Source: Litoditis marina (taxonomy: Eukaryota > Nematoda > Chromadorea > Rhabditida > Rhabditidae). Taken from it: 64,000 nucleotides of DNA. The notes beneath the pieces were generated by a model, which was not told where the DNA came from, searched no databases, and saw nothing but the letters and a program-made list of their open reading frames with translations. Every line of letters starts with the position of its first letter. Within the stretch, counting starts at the first letter, position 1. The stretch spans positions 5,945,482-6,009,481 of the forward strand of contig OZ038436.1 in NCBI GenBank assembly GCA_964036275.1. Reading direction: 5' to 3'. Positions 49,276-61,382 of the stretch are shown piece after piece. The position numbers were made by a program, and so were the translations under genes.

Positions 49276-52093
49276 CATATAAGACGCTGCAATCTAAATT
49301 TTTTCCAAAATCGAGTTTATTCCGAAAAAAACAGGACAAATTGGGAAGCAACCGAACGTCTCGAAAAACTCCCAAATTATTTCGATAACAGAGAAATTCA
49401 ACAAATTTTGTGAATTCTTGTACATGAAATATTTTGCTATCTTGTGAAAAGTTTAGAAATAGAACTGGTCAAATTCCTTGAGCGACAGCACAGTATAGGA
49501 GTGCAATCGCCCAAAAGATACATTTATATAGCACACAATTTCAATCATTTATTTTTTGGGAGCACACAATTTCAATCATTTATTTTTTGGGAGCACACAA
49601 TTTCAATCATTTATTTTTTGGGAGCACACAATTTCAATCATTTATTTTTTGGGAGCACACAATTTCAATCATTTATTTTTTGGGAACACACAATTTCAAT
49701 CGTTTATTTTTTGAAAACATAATTTCAATCATTTATTTTTTGGAATATTCGGTTTTCAAATATTTGTTTTTCGAAATCCGTGCAAACTGGATTTTTCCCA
49801 TTTTCGATATTTTTGTCTAGCAGGACACTGAAGGATTGATTGATTGATTTATTTACATGCAAGCATGTGATATACAAGAGGAGAAATAACAATATGACAG
49901 AAGGACACAAAAAGATTCAAAAGCGGAAAAAGGGTCGGAAATCGGAAAAATAAATTCGTTCAAGGAAAAGTCCGAAAACGAACAAAAGCATCAGTTTGTG
50001 CGGAGTCGATGAAATGACCACTGCTGAATTCCGGTAACGAGAACAGTTGAAAGGCAAAAACTTTGAGTTACAACTACAATGTTCAAAAAATCTTTTATAG
50101 TTTACGTGAAACTTTCCCCACGTTCTCGCCATATGAAAGCACATTAACCTAATCAAAGACGCGATTGTTTCTAAGAAATGTGAATGCGGAACACTGATAA
50201 ACTTGCCGGTTTCTCTATTATCTCTGGACGGCTTCTTCTCCAATAGAAATACTTCCTTTGGTGATGAATTCTTATGTGAAAACCTATCATATTTGAAACT
50301 TGTATAATCGTTCACTTTTGTTAAAAGGACTCTCACCAACAGTTTTCACCAAGTCCAAATAAATCTCGCCGTCATATATGGGGGAGTTCGGCTGTCTGAT
50401 ACTGTCTGGATGCGAGAGAGTGGGCGGAGCCAATGCGTATAGAGATAATGAGAGAGTGTGCGAATGCGGGAGAGCGCGTGGACGACGAGAGCAACAGTTA
50501 ACATGTTAACGCCACAGACTGCAGAATTTGACACTTACTAATTCCAAACGTTTTGAATGAAAGGTTATCAGAGTAAAGGTTAGATAGTGTGTTTTCATAA
50601 CAGAATTAAAACATAACTTATATATTAAACTGTGTACTTGCATTCTGATTGGAAAGTAATGAAATTCAGCATTCTCAAGAAAGTAATGAAATTCACCATT
50701 TTCAACCTGCAGATTTTAAGCAAATTCACAATCATGATGCATTTCTATACTTTATGTTTACTAATCGTAATTTTTAGTCGAAGTGATAGTTGAAGTGAAT
50801 TTGGGTTACTGAAATATGAGTAACCATCAGTGGTACAGAAAAATTACGTAAATTACATTTCGCCACTCACTTCTATCAGTCTTTCACCATCTGAGACTTC
50901 TCTATGAATAGTTCAATTGGCAAAGTCTTGAACAGAAACTCTTGAAATATTATTTAGATTGTAAAAATTCGGAAAATTAGACGTATTGTCGTGAGTTTTA
51001 CCGTTTTTGCGTTTTTCTGGAGTTTTTGCCGTTCGAACTTCTTGTCATGGAATGTTTTCTATTTTCGAAAGAATGTACCGGGATTATTCTCGAGTGTTTG
51101 AAAGATCGGAATGAATCACTGCTTTTCCGATTGTACGAAGTATCGACCACGGAATTCTATCGGAAGTTCAGTCGGATTTGACTCAATTTAGTAGATTTGG
51201 AAACTACAGGTCCATAGGCTCCGAATTCGAAAAAAAAACGTGGAAAATGGGAACACAATGAGTTTTTCCTGAATATTTCATTCTGCACAGTATGAAATAG
51301 GGAGGATGTTAGGCGGATGCTCGCATAAACCTTGAAATGTACGGCAACGGTGAGTGCTGTGAACGTTGTTGATACGTTGTGAACGTGTTTGTTAACGTTC
51401 ATTGAGTGTATGAATCTATGCAAGAACAATAGAAATTGTGTGTTCCCAAAAAATAAATGATTGAAATTGTGTGCTCCCAAAAAATAAATGATTGAAATTG
51501 TGTGCTCCCAAAAAATAAATGATTGAAATTGTGTGCTCCCAAAAAATAAATGATTGAAATTTTGTGCCCCCAAAAAATAAATGATTGAAATTTTGTGCCC
51601 CCAAAAAATAAATGATTGAAATTGTGTGCTCCCAAAAAATAAATGATTGAAATTATGTTTTCAAAAAATAAACGATTGAAATTGTGTGTTCCCAAAAAAT
51701 AAATGATTGAAATTGTGTGCTCCCAAAAAATAAATGATTGAAATTTTGTGCTCCCAAAAAATAAATAATTGAAATTGTGTGCTCCCAAAAAATAAATGAT
51801 TGAAATTTTGTGCTCCCAAAAAATAAATAATTGGAATTGTGTGCTCCTTGGCTAACTACACATCTCTCCTCTAAGTGACAAAATGCGTTGCTTTTGAGAC
51901 ATTACCATGTGCAAATAATCTTTCTTTCGTCCACATACAACAAATTTTGGGAACAGTTTATCATTCAGAAAACACCCCAAATAATCAATTTTTCTTGACA
52001 AATGAAAGACGTTTCTTTTCTCTTCCCATATTGTCCTGTTTTCTCGGAATAAACTCGATTTTGAAATTTTTTTAGATTGCAGCGTCTTATATG
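49276..52093. mobile_element. Foldback-like element with 31-bp subrepeats
   Basis: Outer ends are inverted ('catataagacgctgcaatctaaa' on the left, its complement at 52071-52093), followed by a matching block of about 70 bp. Both arms carry tandem 31-bp units 'aatttcaatcatttattttttgggagcacac': about 6 on the left (49540-49745), about 13 inverted on the right (51428-51850). The 1.7 kb centre holds a decayed LINE Lb end and a foldback A piece. The layout matches FB-type transposons; no transposase seen. Confidence 0.8.
49826..50339 (-). mobile_element. LINE family Lb, copy 3, inside the foldback element
   Basis: (TGAT)n tail, 'tgatatacaagaggagaaa', and an open frame with CSRYRNSAVVISSTP followed by ERIYFSDFRPFF in the place of the usual LINE 'WNSLP..V..S' end. 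Confidence 0.6.
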
Positions 52094-52685
52094 TTTTCTT
52101 TCAGGTCGACTGAGAAAGATTATTGGTTACACCCAGTTTAAACCCATGTTCGAAACTTTCTCATTGTATCTTCCTTTGTTGCCTTCACCCAATACAACCT
52201 ATTAAGATTGAAGTGTTTCAGGCGTTTGTTAAACAGTTAAACAGTGCCACTATTCAAAGAAAACCTAAGTGGCTCGTGTCTTTTCAAATGTAAAACGATA
52301 ATGATTGATGTATCACATATTGATGGTAGGGTGCATCATGAACTGAAAATACAGACCGCCTCCTTCTTATGAAGATGTTCTGAAACATGAATGTTGTTTT
52401 GATATGCCCTGAGACGCATGCCATAGCTTGTGAGTGAAGGTATGTGCTTCGGGATACTCAGGAACAAGGTATTACGATTTAAGTGTGTGTATTCTCCGAA
52501 TCCAATATTATTGACATCATACTTCGGTTTGGTTCCGTGCTGATTTGAGTGCGAAATTGGATTTCTCATTCAACCACCTACTTTGCGTAGTTCGAGTTTG
52601 GTACAAAGAAATTTGGTCAGAGTCACTGTTATTTCGAGAAAAAAAAACTGATACACTTCCAATCAATCAGAGAAAGAAAAGAAAG

Positions 52686-53085
52686 AGAATAAAGGTCAGA
52701 GAGACGCAGACTATCTGATATTGTCTGTGGTCTCATCGATGTAAATGCTCTCTCGTTTTTGAAGCAGGTAAATCTCAGTGTATTATGCACAAAAGTTTCT
52801 AGCTGTTTTTGCACGACAATGTTTCACCCTCACTATGAATATGTGGACTAAATGAAAAGACGCACACTGCATATGCTTCGTTTCACCAATCAATAATTTT
52901 CTACGGTAATCGTTCGAATATTCGAGGGGAACCATCTAACCAACTAACATACATTTAGATTCACTATTTTTTATGACTGTTTTTTTATATTGTAGTAACT
53001 AGTGTGGAAAACGTAGTCACGAAGTGTAAACCACTTACAATAGCTAGGATATATGAAAAACATGCTTGAAAGATGTACAAGAAAT
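52686..53085. repeat. Dispersed repeat G, copy 1
   Basis: 'gcacgacaatgtttcaccctcactatgaat ... ttgtagtaactagtgtggaaaacgtagtcac'. Other copies: 54437-55130, 61165-61380 and 63025-63425. Confidence 0.85.
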
Positions 53086-53094
53086 AAAAAAACT

Positions 53095-53192
53095 TACTTG
53101 AAGTATGTTAAATCTTTGCACCGCAAGGACGTTTTCCTCCCCATCTAACCAGTGGACGCCCTGGACCACGTTTTCTTTTGAACGGGCGCCAC
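53095..53192 (-). mobile_element. LINE family La, C-terminal fragment
   Basis: Reverse strand 'tggcgcccgttcaaaagaaa' reads WRPFKRKRGPGRPLVRW, parallel to 27684 onward. A GTAAGT follows but is probably chance. Confidence 0.6.
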
Positions 53193-53200
53193 TCTGTCAC

Positions 53201-53281
53201 GACCGAAAGTGGCCGAGTGGTCGACTGGTTGTGTGCGCGCTAGCACTCAAAACACTATGGTTCGATCCCACTCGGCGCGTT
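53201..53281 (+). other. tRNA-like sequence (Ser/Leu type), probably pseudogene or SINE head
   Basis: A-box 'tggccgagtggt' and B-box 'ggttcgatccc' are intact, with a possible anticodon stem 'gtgtgc/gcactc'. The acceptor stem is only partly paired, so I doubt a working tRNA. Confidence 0.5.
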
Positions 53282-53509
53282 ATCTTCATGGCGGACCGCA
53301 TGAGTTTTTCTTTTCAAATTTAAAACAGATCATCTTGGTTTCAACAAAGTATTCAGTGTCTTCGCTCATTTTTCGACCCTTTCCGAGTTCTCTATGATGT
53401 CATGTTTTGACCTATTGAGCAGAAAAGATCCTGTTCAAAAAATGGGGCCATAGTGTTAGGTTGAGAGAGGATAAATAGGGAATGGACACATTTATTGTTT
53501 TGCAAACCA

Positions 53510-53900
53510 AATACAGCTAACTCTGATTTCAAATATCGCAGTCTTTTGTCGAAAATTGGATAAGAAAGAGACCATGGGAGTTAATTGTGGACATGTTGTA
53601 GTTTCCAGTAACTCATTCCAAGGTTTCACCAAGAGCTTATTCAGCCGAACCAACTCTTCAATTAGTCTGTAGATTACCCGGTTAGAAAAACAGTATATGT
53701 GAATTTAAACGTTAAACCGGATGCAATTTGGTTCATTCGAGTTTAGTTTTTTTATTCCAACTGAGGTGTGAGCACATTTTCCTTTTTGTTAACACCAAAT
53801 TACTATACATGGATGTGAAAAAGACAAACGGAGCCCATGAAGAGAGTGGTTTTTTTTCCCGTTTTTTGTGAATCCTCTAAGAATGGGGGGGGGGAGGTAT
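53510..53900. repeat. Dispersed repeat H, copy without MITE D
   Basis: Matches 59100-59600 through 'gtcgaaaattggataagaaagag' to 'cccgttttttgtgaa'. This copy is the empty site for MITE D copy 5. Confidence 0.88.
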
Positions 53901-54436
53901 ACTATAATGTTTCGTTATCAAAAAAGTATTTTGTCTGACCTTTTTTTGCTCACCTTTGTAGTGTGGGAAACAAACGTCGCCGTGTATATATTTCAATTGC
54001 ACTCATTGCTCATTCTCCACGCAAACAAGTGTTTTATGAGTTCTGTAAATACTCTGAATGATTTCGACTGTATTCATTCTATTAAAAATCCCTCATAAAA
54101 GAGGATCGAATGTACAATCATTGTGGAATCGAAGCATGAACCCAATAATTCCTAATGAGTCATCTGGCTGTCGCGAAATAGTTTTTGTACATAGTTGATT
54201 GGAGAGTAGTTTGTTGGGTCTTCTTATATAAGAAGATACATTTACAAGTTGTAGTAGTATAATCGATTTCGGTTTAACGTCTATATTTGAAATAACATTA
54301 TGTTCATACTTTTGAGTAAACTTTAATGTAACAATAATGAAGAGATCTTTAAATTTGAAACGTAATTTGTGTCTCCACCATTCGTGAAATGTTGCGACTT
54401 GGACATTTACCAGCCAATTGACCAGTCATTCGGAGA

Positions 54437-55130
54437 GGGAGCGTGCAGCGAGAGAGTGTGCAGGTCAGAGAGACGCAGACTATCTGATATTGTCTGTGTT
54501 CTCATCGATCTCAATGCTCTCTCGTTTTTGAAGCGGGTAAATCTCATTGGACTGGCGCGAATGTTTCTGAGCTTTTCTCGCACGACAATGTTTCACCCTC
54601 ACTATGAGTATGCGGACTAAATGGAAGGACGCTTCGAATACGACATAATCTTTCACCAATCAATAAACTTCTACGTTAATCGCTCGAATATTCGAGGGGA
54701 ATTATCTAACCAACTAACATACTTTTAGATTCACTGTTTTTTGATTGTAGTGACTAGTGTGAAAAACGTAGTCATGGAGTTCAAACCACTTACAACACCT
54801 ATGAGATATTTAAAACATACTTGAAAGATGTTTAATCTCACTGTAGAGAGCTAAACAGACTATACGAACATTAAAAATAGAACAAATCAGAGTGAAGTAC
54901 TTCAAAACTCGAAAAACATGATTTAAATGTAAAACGTTTCGAATTGAATGCAATGGAACAATTGATTTTTTAATACCCACACTTCAATGTAAACTCATCA
55001 GTCTACTTAATATGGTCGAATTGCCATTTTCACTCGTACAATTTGTTAAACAGTTGCAGGTAAAATATGAAACATGCGAGTGAACAGTTCAATCGCGTCC
55101 GATCAACATTTTAGAGAATATGAAGAATAA
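54437..55130. repeat. Dispersed repeat G, longest copy
   Basis: Starts with a foldback A half and continues to 'gcaggtaaaatatgaaacatgcgagtgaa'; its right part matches 63025-63425. Confidence 0.83.
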
Positions 55131-55554
55131 AGAATAGAAGAAGAATCCGGATACTCTAGTAGGATTAACTAATGCAACGACCGACCAAATGGTGACATTT
55201 AGTGAAACTGTCAAACGAGTTTTTATCGAAATCCCTTTGGTTGGTTTACCTTAAAATAACATGAGTTATGGTTCCAGCTTGCGATTCAGAAAATTGATTA
55301 CACTTCCTTAGCTTCTATTCTATTTACGGCGTTTGAAGTGAATAAACAGTACATGAAGATTATTAATCTTGCCCAAGTGCAACTTTCGTTATTCGTGATG
55401 CACATGGAACTGGTTGAAATGTGCTTCCCTCATTGATTGAACTCTGACTTACGACTGTGTGTTTTGTAAACACACGTAAGTGTTTCATTAGTTCTATTTA
55501 CACTTTGAAATATTTCGTCTGCAGTGAATAACTCTGACGCACCGTTGAAGAAAT

Positions 55555-55860
55555 TGAATGTGTGAAACAATTATTCCTTCAGTTCACAAAAATCAAATTA
55601 TGTTGATTACAACTTTATACTGTCAGTCAAAGCACAGTCATGTGAAACCCGTTAAACACAGCAGAATTTAGAAACATGGAATAATAAAGTACATGATTCC
55701 TCATCAGAATGCTAAAGTAACGTGACTATTAAATTTACTGCAGCTCTGTTTTCACTGAAAGCACCTGCAGCCGCGCTCAAATGTTGCACGCTATGTTTAT
55801 AAGGGAAGCCCACCTGGATAGAACGGTCTGAATACGATTAATATGAAAAGCACAATCTAC
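55555..55860. repeat. Inverted copy of 46735-47060
   Basis: Contains the complement of 'cccttataaacatagcgtgcaacatttgagcgcgg' and its flanks. Confidence 0.85.
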
Positions 55861-56056
55861 TAAATACTTGGAACTGGGATGAGTTCGTCTCACAATAATC
55901 ACTTGTCCATTACTCACACTGCATTAAACAGATCACGCGATAGTACTTTCTTTTCCACGGAATAGGTAAGGAAGAGCATTCTACTTGTAACCGTTTTTTT
56001 ACGGAAATAATACAGTGAACATAAGAATATACAGAGTATTCATAGGACCCATGGAA

Positions 56057-56775
56057 TAATAATAATAATTTATTGCTCATATATAAATGGCAGAACAAAT
56101 TGTAACGTGCTATGATGACGAATATACATGAACTTATGAAAAAAAATTAAAATACCGAGGATGGAGTGATATTAAATCCGGAGAGATTCAGAAATATTGA
56201 TGCGGCTGATGGAAAAGGAGAGAAGAAAAAGAAATATCACATATAAAGGTTTTTCATACGAGAAGCAGGGATGATCTTGTAGTCGTACAACTCATAGTAC
56301 TTGATAATGAAGGTAGTTCTGAAGTAAGGCGGAACAACTAAAACATAATTGTCCTCAACAGAAGCGTTAGGAAATTGTTCACAATGAGAGTGTACTTCTT
56401 TAGAATAGCGAGCAATTCTCTCGAGCTAACTGGGATATAATGTTGGTGGAACATGGTGTTTGTAGAAATCCGGTTATTAAATGAACCGGAAGCAGGAATA
56501 GAAATTGGATCATCAGTTGGAGGGGATTCAGAAGGAGTTCAACAAGTAATATGTTCAGATGAAATGGCTTGAGGAGAATCACATGTAGCAGATGGAGAAG
56601 TAATAATGACAGAACTTCTACTTTCTTCAACTACCTCCATTTCTGTCTGAAGATTGGTATCGGCTGGACTTGGCAGGATTGTAGTTTGGTCGGTGACCTC
56701 GCTCAGGCGGCGTCTCGTTTCGATTGTCTGGCGAGGAATCCGGCCTTGGCAGGATCTTCAACGGTTTGAGAAATC
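56057..56775 (-). pseudogene. Decayed retroelement with (ATT)n tail (LINE family Lc)
   Basis: Minus-strand reading is coding-like in pieces: IPRQTIETRRRLSEVTDQTT, then SPPTDDPISIPASGSFNN after a TGA, then a shifted frame ending YYELYDYKIIPASRMKNLYM before a stop. The 3' end is 'atgagcaataaattattattattatt'. Domains not recognised; one or more stops and a frameshift make it dead. Confidence 0.55.
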
Positions 56776-59099
56776 AGGATACTCTAGTAGAATAACCTAA
56801 TGCAACGCCAACGACCGATTGTGATTTCAGTTGGTTACCTGTGAGTGAATAATTATATCTCAATTAGTAATTTGATACATCGATTAACTGAAAAGTTGTA
56901 ATGCACCCCCCTTCCCCGTAATAGAATTCTGAGGAAGAACCCTTTGCTCTCATTGTTTTTCTGCATTTCTAACTTGGTCTTGGCATGCGGCCAATTGGTT
57001 CGCCATTGTCCCACCGTTGTTAAAGTTGCCTAATATCCAAAGAAATTACAAAAACAGGCCAAAGGCTGCATGCTCTCTCGGTTTCGTAATTTGATAGTAG
57101 CAGAAAATTGGCGACAATCTTTCTGAGCACGTGGTATTAATTTGTTCCATTGCAGCAAATGCGCTAAGCCCTCAGACAAATCCCAGCCACTTTTGTAGCG
57201 GCCTCGACGAGAGAGTGCGCAGGTCAGAGAGACGCAGATTTTGCGGCCTCATTGACTAACAGGCTCTCGCTTTTGTAGTTCGCCAATCGTAGAAAATTGG
57301 CGCAAATGTCTCTGAGAAGTCAATAAACACAGTTTATGTGTAATGTATGTATATGAAACAAAATAACAATTTTCACACTGTTATAAATTGTAGACCTGTT
57401 CAAGCTGATTGTTGGCTTTTGGCTGGCTATCAGTGGTGAGGCTTTTCCGAACATGGTAGAAAGTTGTATCGTTTTCAACCTCAAAACACGTTTATGAGCT
57501 AGGCGAAACTATGCCGAGATTTGAGGAGGCGGACACTTTTGTCGTCGCCACCGCCGCCGAGCACGGAAGCCATATTTGCGAGACGTTGGGTCCTCTAACT
57601 CCTCTCAACAATGTTTACTTGGAACGTGAACTGAATGTCTTGTAGACGTGTTGCTCTTCAGTGATTCACGGAAAAATCTAATAGAATGGTCGACGCACTT
57701 TGAAGAAAAATTTAATAAACTAGACCTCTGAACTAAAACCAATCCGCGCTGCGCCCGATTGTGTAATATTTTGATACTAGCAGTGTGAGAAACTTGCAAC
57801 CATTCTCCATTGTCAAGATCCAAAGACGTAAAATAATATTACGGGGGGGGGGTTAATTAACAAATATTTCAGTTAATCGATGTATTACAAATTGAGGTAT
57901 AATTATTCACTCCCACACAGAGAATCAACTCTATTTTTACCTGTCGTGACAAATTTTCGTTAAACGACAGTTTCCGCACTACAATGTTTCACTCAGTCTT
58001 TGAAAGAGAACATAGAATGGGACGTCGATCTTCTCATGTTATCATCAAGTTATTAATTGTCAAATAAAATAAACGCAGCCACGTTGGTTGTTTGATGTTT
58101 GCATGAGTTCACCTTAGTAAAATCTTTTTCAAGTAAAAGTAGCACAACTTAGTGATGTCATTCTTTGATTGAGATTATACCAGGAAATTTAATGTGTTTT
58201 GTTAACGAATTCTACATGAAACGGATATTTCGCCAAACTAAACTTTTGTAGGAAAACTAGTCACAGAAGTATTGTGCAGGTCAGAGAGAGAGACTGTCTG
58301 CGGTCTCATCGACCTCCGTTCTCTCTCGCTTTTGAAGAAAACTGTTCAAACACTTCGAGAAAACTTTCACGGAACAACGATAAGTTGATACACTATCTGG
58401 AATATATGAGGTTTCAATCTTCTCATGAGTTTCACATGCTAATTTAGGGTCAAAAACTTGCTAGAAAGTAAGATTCAGATAACCTCCAGCAATGTGGGCA
58501 GCCAATATTGGAGCGGCTGGCAGTCCCCGGAGAGAGAGAGAGAGAGCGTGCAGATCAGAGAGACGCAGATTAACTAATATTGCACTAGAAACAGTATTGC
58601 AATGTTGATTGTTCGAATCTGGAACTTCGAAACAAATCAAAAATAGTGAAATAATCACTCACAGCTTTCCGGTTTCGTACAGTTTTCTGACTTTGGAATC
58701 TGTTTGAAAGGCTTTAGCAGTAATATCTCATATGTGTGTAGATAACAAACATCGGAAGACTATTGGTTGTGAAGTTCCAGAGAAGTGAAATCGACAACTG
58801 TTTCAAATATACTAGTAGAAAATTGAATAGTCCCGTAAATTTGGTATTCTAATGAAAAATCGTACAGTTTGTCATTGCACGTTCCTGAGCTCTGCTATGT
58901 TTAACATGTTTTACTTAACTGTGCAATGGACTAACTGTATAGAATCAATTGAATAGTCACGTAAAGTTAGCATTCTAATGAGGCATCTTGCACTTTGTCA
59001 CTGCAGCTTATCAAGGCAAGTCAACTCTTCGAATGATAGGCATCGGAGAATCAGTATAAGTTCTATTCAAATGCATTCACTTGAACTGGCTAACAATAT

Positions 59100-59600
59100 A
59101 CCGCAGTCTTTTGTCGAAAATTGGATAAGAAAGAGAGCATGGGAGTTAATTGTGGACATGTTGTACAATGCTTCCAGTAACTCATACCAAGGTTTCACCA
59201 ACAGCTTATTTAGCCAAACCAACTCTTTAAATTAATCGATTTTGAACATTTACTAAAAAGCAGTATATGTGAGTTTAAACGTTAAACCTGGTGCAATTTG
59301 GTTCATTTGACTTGGGTTTTTCATTCCAACTGAGGTGTAAACACATTTTCCTTTTTTGTTGAAGCAGGACGATTATGTGGGCCAATCCCATGTCAACGGT
59401 TAACTGCAATTGAAGAATGTATTGCAGTTTAAAGGACTAAAGCGTTGCGATTAGACCACATAATCGTCCTCCTTTAACACAAAATTACTATACATGGGTG
59501 TGAAACAAGACAAACAGTGCCCATGAAGAGAGTGGTTTTTACGCATTGTTCCCGTTTTTTGTGAACTCTCTCATGATGGGGGTACAATATATTTACATAT
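59100..59600. repeat. Dispersed repeat H, copy carrying MITE D
   Basis: Same as 53510-53900 but interrupted at 59361-59475. Confidence 0.88.
59361..59475. mobile_element. MITE family D copy 5 (insertion with empty site)
   Basis: 'gaagcaggacgattatgtggg' and 'ccacataatcgtcctcctt' lie within repeat H. The uninterrupted copy reads 'tttttgttaacaccaaatta' there. Confidence 0.92.
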
Positions 59601-59684
59601 TTACATATTTATTGTTTCACTTCGCGTCGTTTCGAGGCGGTGATCATCATACATATCACATTATCGTCAAAACGTCTTCTTTTG

Positions 59685-59965
59685 CAGTAGTGGTACAGTT
59701 GATTCCTCATGGTGGACATTCGTATGTTTTAAGACATAGATCCAGTGACATGCCAAAAACGACAGTAGAACCAACTGACGACGAATTGACTGTGAAAATG
59801 CATTCCTGTTGGGAATTCTGGCCAGCGTTTCCCAGTCGCTCGTGGCCAGGACTTTCCAACTTGTCTCGGTCGACTGGTTACCTGAATGGAATACACGTAG
59901 AGTATTGGGATGGAAACAGGATAACGGAGACTCGGTCGATCGACCAGTTGCCACTAGACCAGAGA
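59685..59965 (+). other. GC-richer open stretch, possible decayed coding
   Basis: About 90 open codons including VEPTDDELTVKMHSCWEFW, after a ttttgcag that could be an acceptor. The other strand is also open. No recognised domain; it may be an old element. Confidence 0.25.
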
Positions 59966-60573
59966 GAAAAGTGCTTTTTGTACAATGTTACAAAGTACAA
60001 AGTGTACAGTGTACAATGTATAATGTTATATAGATAGTATAATGTTTCCAGATCAACCAAAAGTAATTTTCTGACCATCGCTTACTTTCAGCCGCCTAAA
60101 TGTAAACTATAGGTATAGATCTCCACGCAAACAAATGTTTCATGAGTTTTATAGATACTTTGAATGATCTCCAATGTAATAAGTAGCTCCAACATCTGAT
60201 ATATAGCAGACGAAACATAACGAAATCTACTTCATTGAATGTAAAATCAAAGGAAGTCCATGTAAAATACAAATTTTATGTACAATGCATGTAAAATGTA
60301 AAGTACAATCATTGTGGAATCGAAGCATTACGTACTAACTTAATATTTAGAAATCAATCATCTGGCTGTCGCGAAATTTGTGTTTCATGCTTTTTGCACA
60401 TGGTTGATTAGAGTGCAGTTGGGTTGAGTATTGTGTACTTTTACAGTTTACAAGTTGTATTATTAAGGAATGCGGTAAGAGAATGAGTCTGTTAGGGTAA
60501 TTTAAATCACATAATGCTGTTCATAACTTTGAAAAAACTTCCATAGCACAATTATAAATTGATAAGGTGTTAG

Positions 60574-60842
60574 CTTATTTTATTTGAACAAAATATAATT
60601 GTGTCACTAGGACTTTTGGATGGTAGTATGATTAGGTTAATGTGCTCAGTAAGAGATGTACTCAAAACCGTTTCGACCCTGATTCAAGACCTTTCCTCAC
60701 AAAAATTCTGAGAAAACCCAAAACCGTCTTGAATCAGGGTCGAAACGGTTTTGAGTACATCTCTTACTGAGCACATTAACCTAATCATACTACCATCCAA
60801 AAGTCCTAGTGACACAATTATATTTTGTTCAAATAAAATAAC
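60574..60842. repeat. Perfect inverted repeat, about 117-bp arms, 35-bp centre
   Basis: 'ttattttatttgaacaaaat ... ccctgattcaagac' and its complement. A third partial copy of the inner part lies at 61082-61169. Confidence 0.93.
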
Positions 60843-61382
60843 CTAATATAAATTAAAAAGCGTGTTTCCCTTGAGTTGGTTTGGCGAACTCGCCCCACTG
60901 CCTTCTACCATTTAACATGGTAAGGTGGAAACACGTATACCAGCTTTCGAGCTTGAAATGTGCAATGAAGTTAGAGCAATGTTCATTTTTCTCAATTCTC
61001 CGCTAGAAGACGGTCAGTAAGTCTTTTCGTCCTGTTTTCATTTTCTCAGAGGGGTTCAACTGATGATGCCCCAACCCTCTAAGAAAACCCAAAACCGTCT
61101 TGAATCAGGGTCGAAACGGTTTTGAGTACATCTCTTACTGAGCACATTAACCTAATCATGATAAGGTGTTGTTTTTGAAGTGGGTAATTCTCAGTTGACT
61201 GGCACAGTTGTAATTGTTTCTCCGCACGGCAGTGTTTCAGCCTCACTATGAATATGGGAACTGAATCGTAGGACGCTCCGTTTGTTTCACCAATCAATGA
61301 TTCTCTATGGTAATCGTTCGAATATTTCAGGGCAATAATCGGACCAACTAACATACTTTTAGATTAACTGTATTTGTTGTAG

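Noticed and set aside
51157..51788. Open frames of 129-138 codons with FNHLFFGSTQFQS repeats (also 49444-49820)
   Set aside because: Produced by the 31-bp tandem unit read in successive frames inside the foldback element arms; no start context or neighbours.
51428..51850. Regular 31-bp repeats as a CRISPR array
   Set aside because: Units are directly adjacent with no spacers, and the setting is eukaryotic.
53095..53192. A host exon (VHWLDGEENVLAVQRFN) ending in GTAAGT
   Set aside because: The same DNA aligns with the LINE La C-terminus at 27684 in the GRPLVRW frame, which explains it better.
53201..53281. Functional tRNA-Ser/Leu gene
   Set aside because: Internal promoter boxes are good, but the acceptor stem and T-stem pair poorly.
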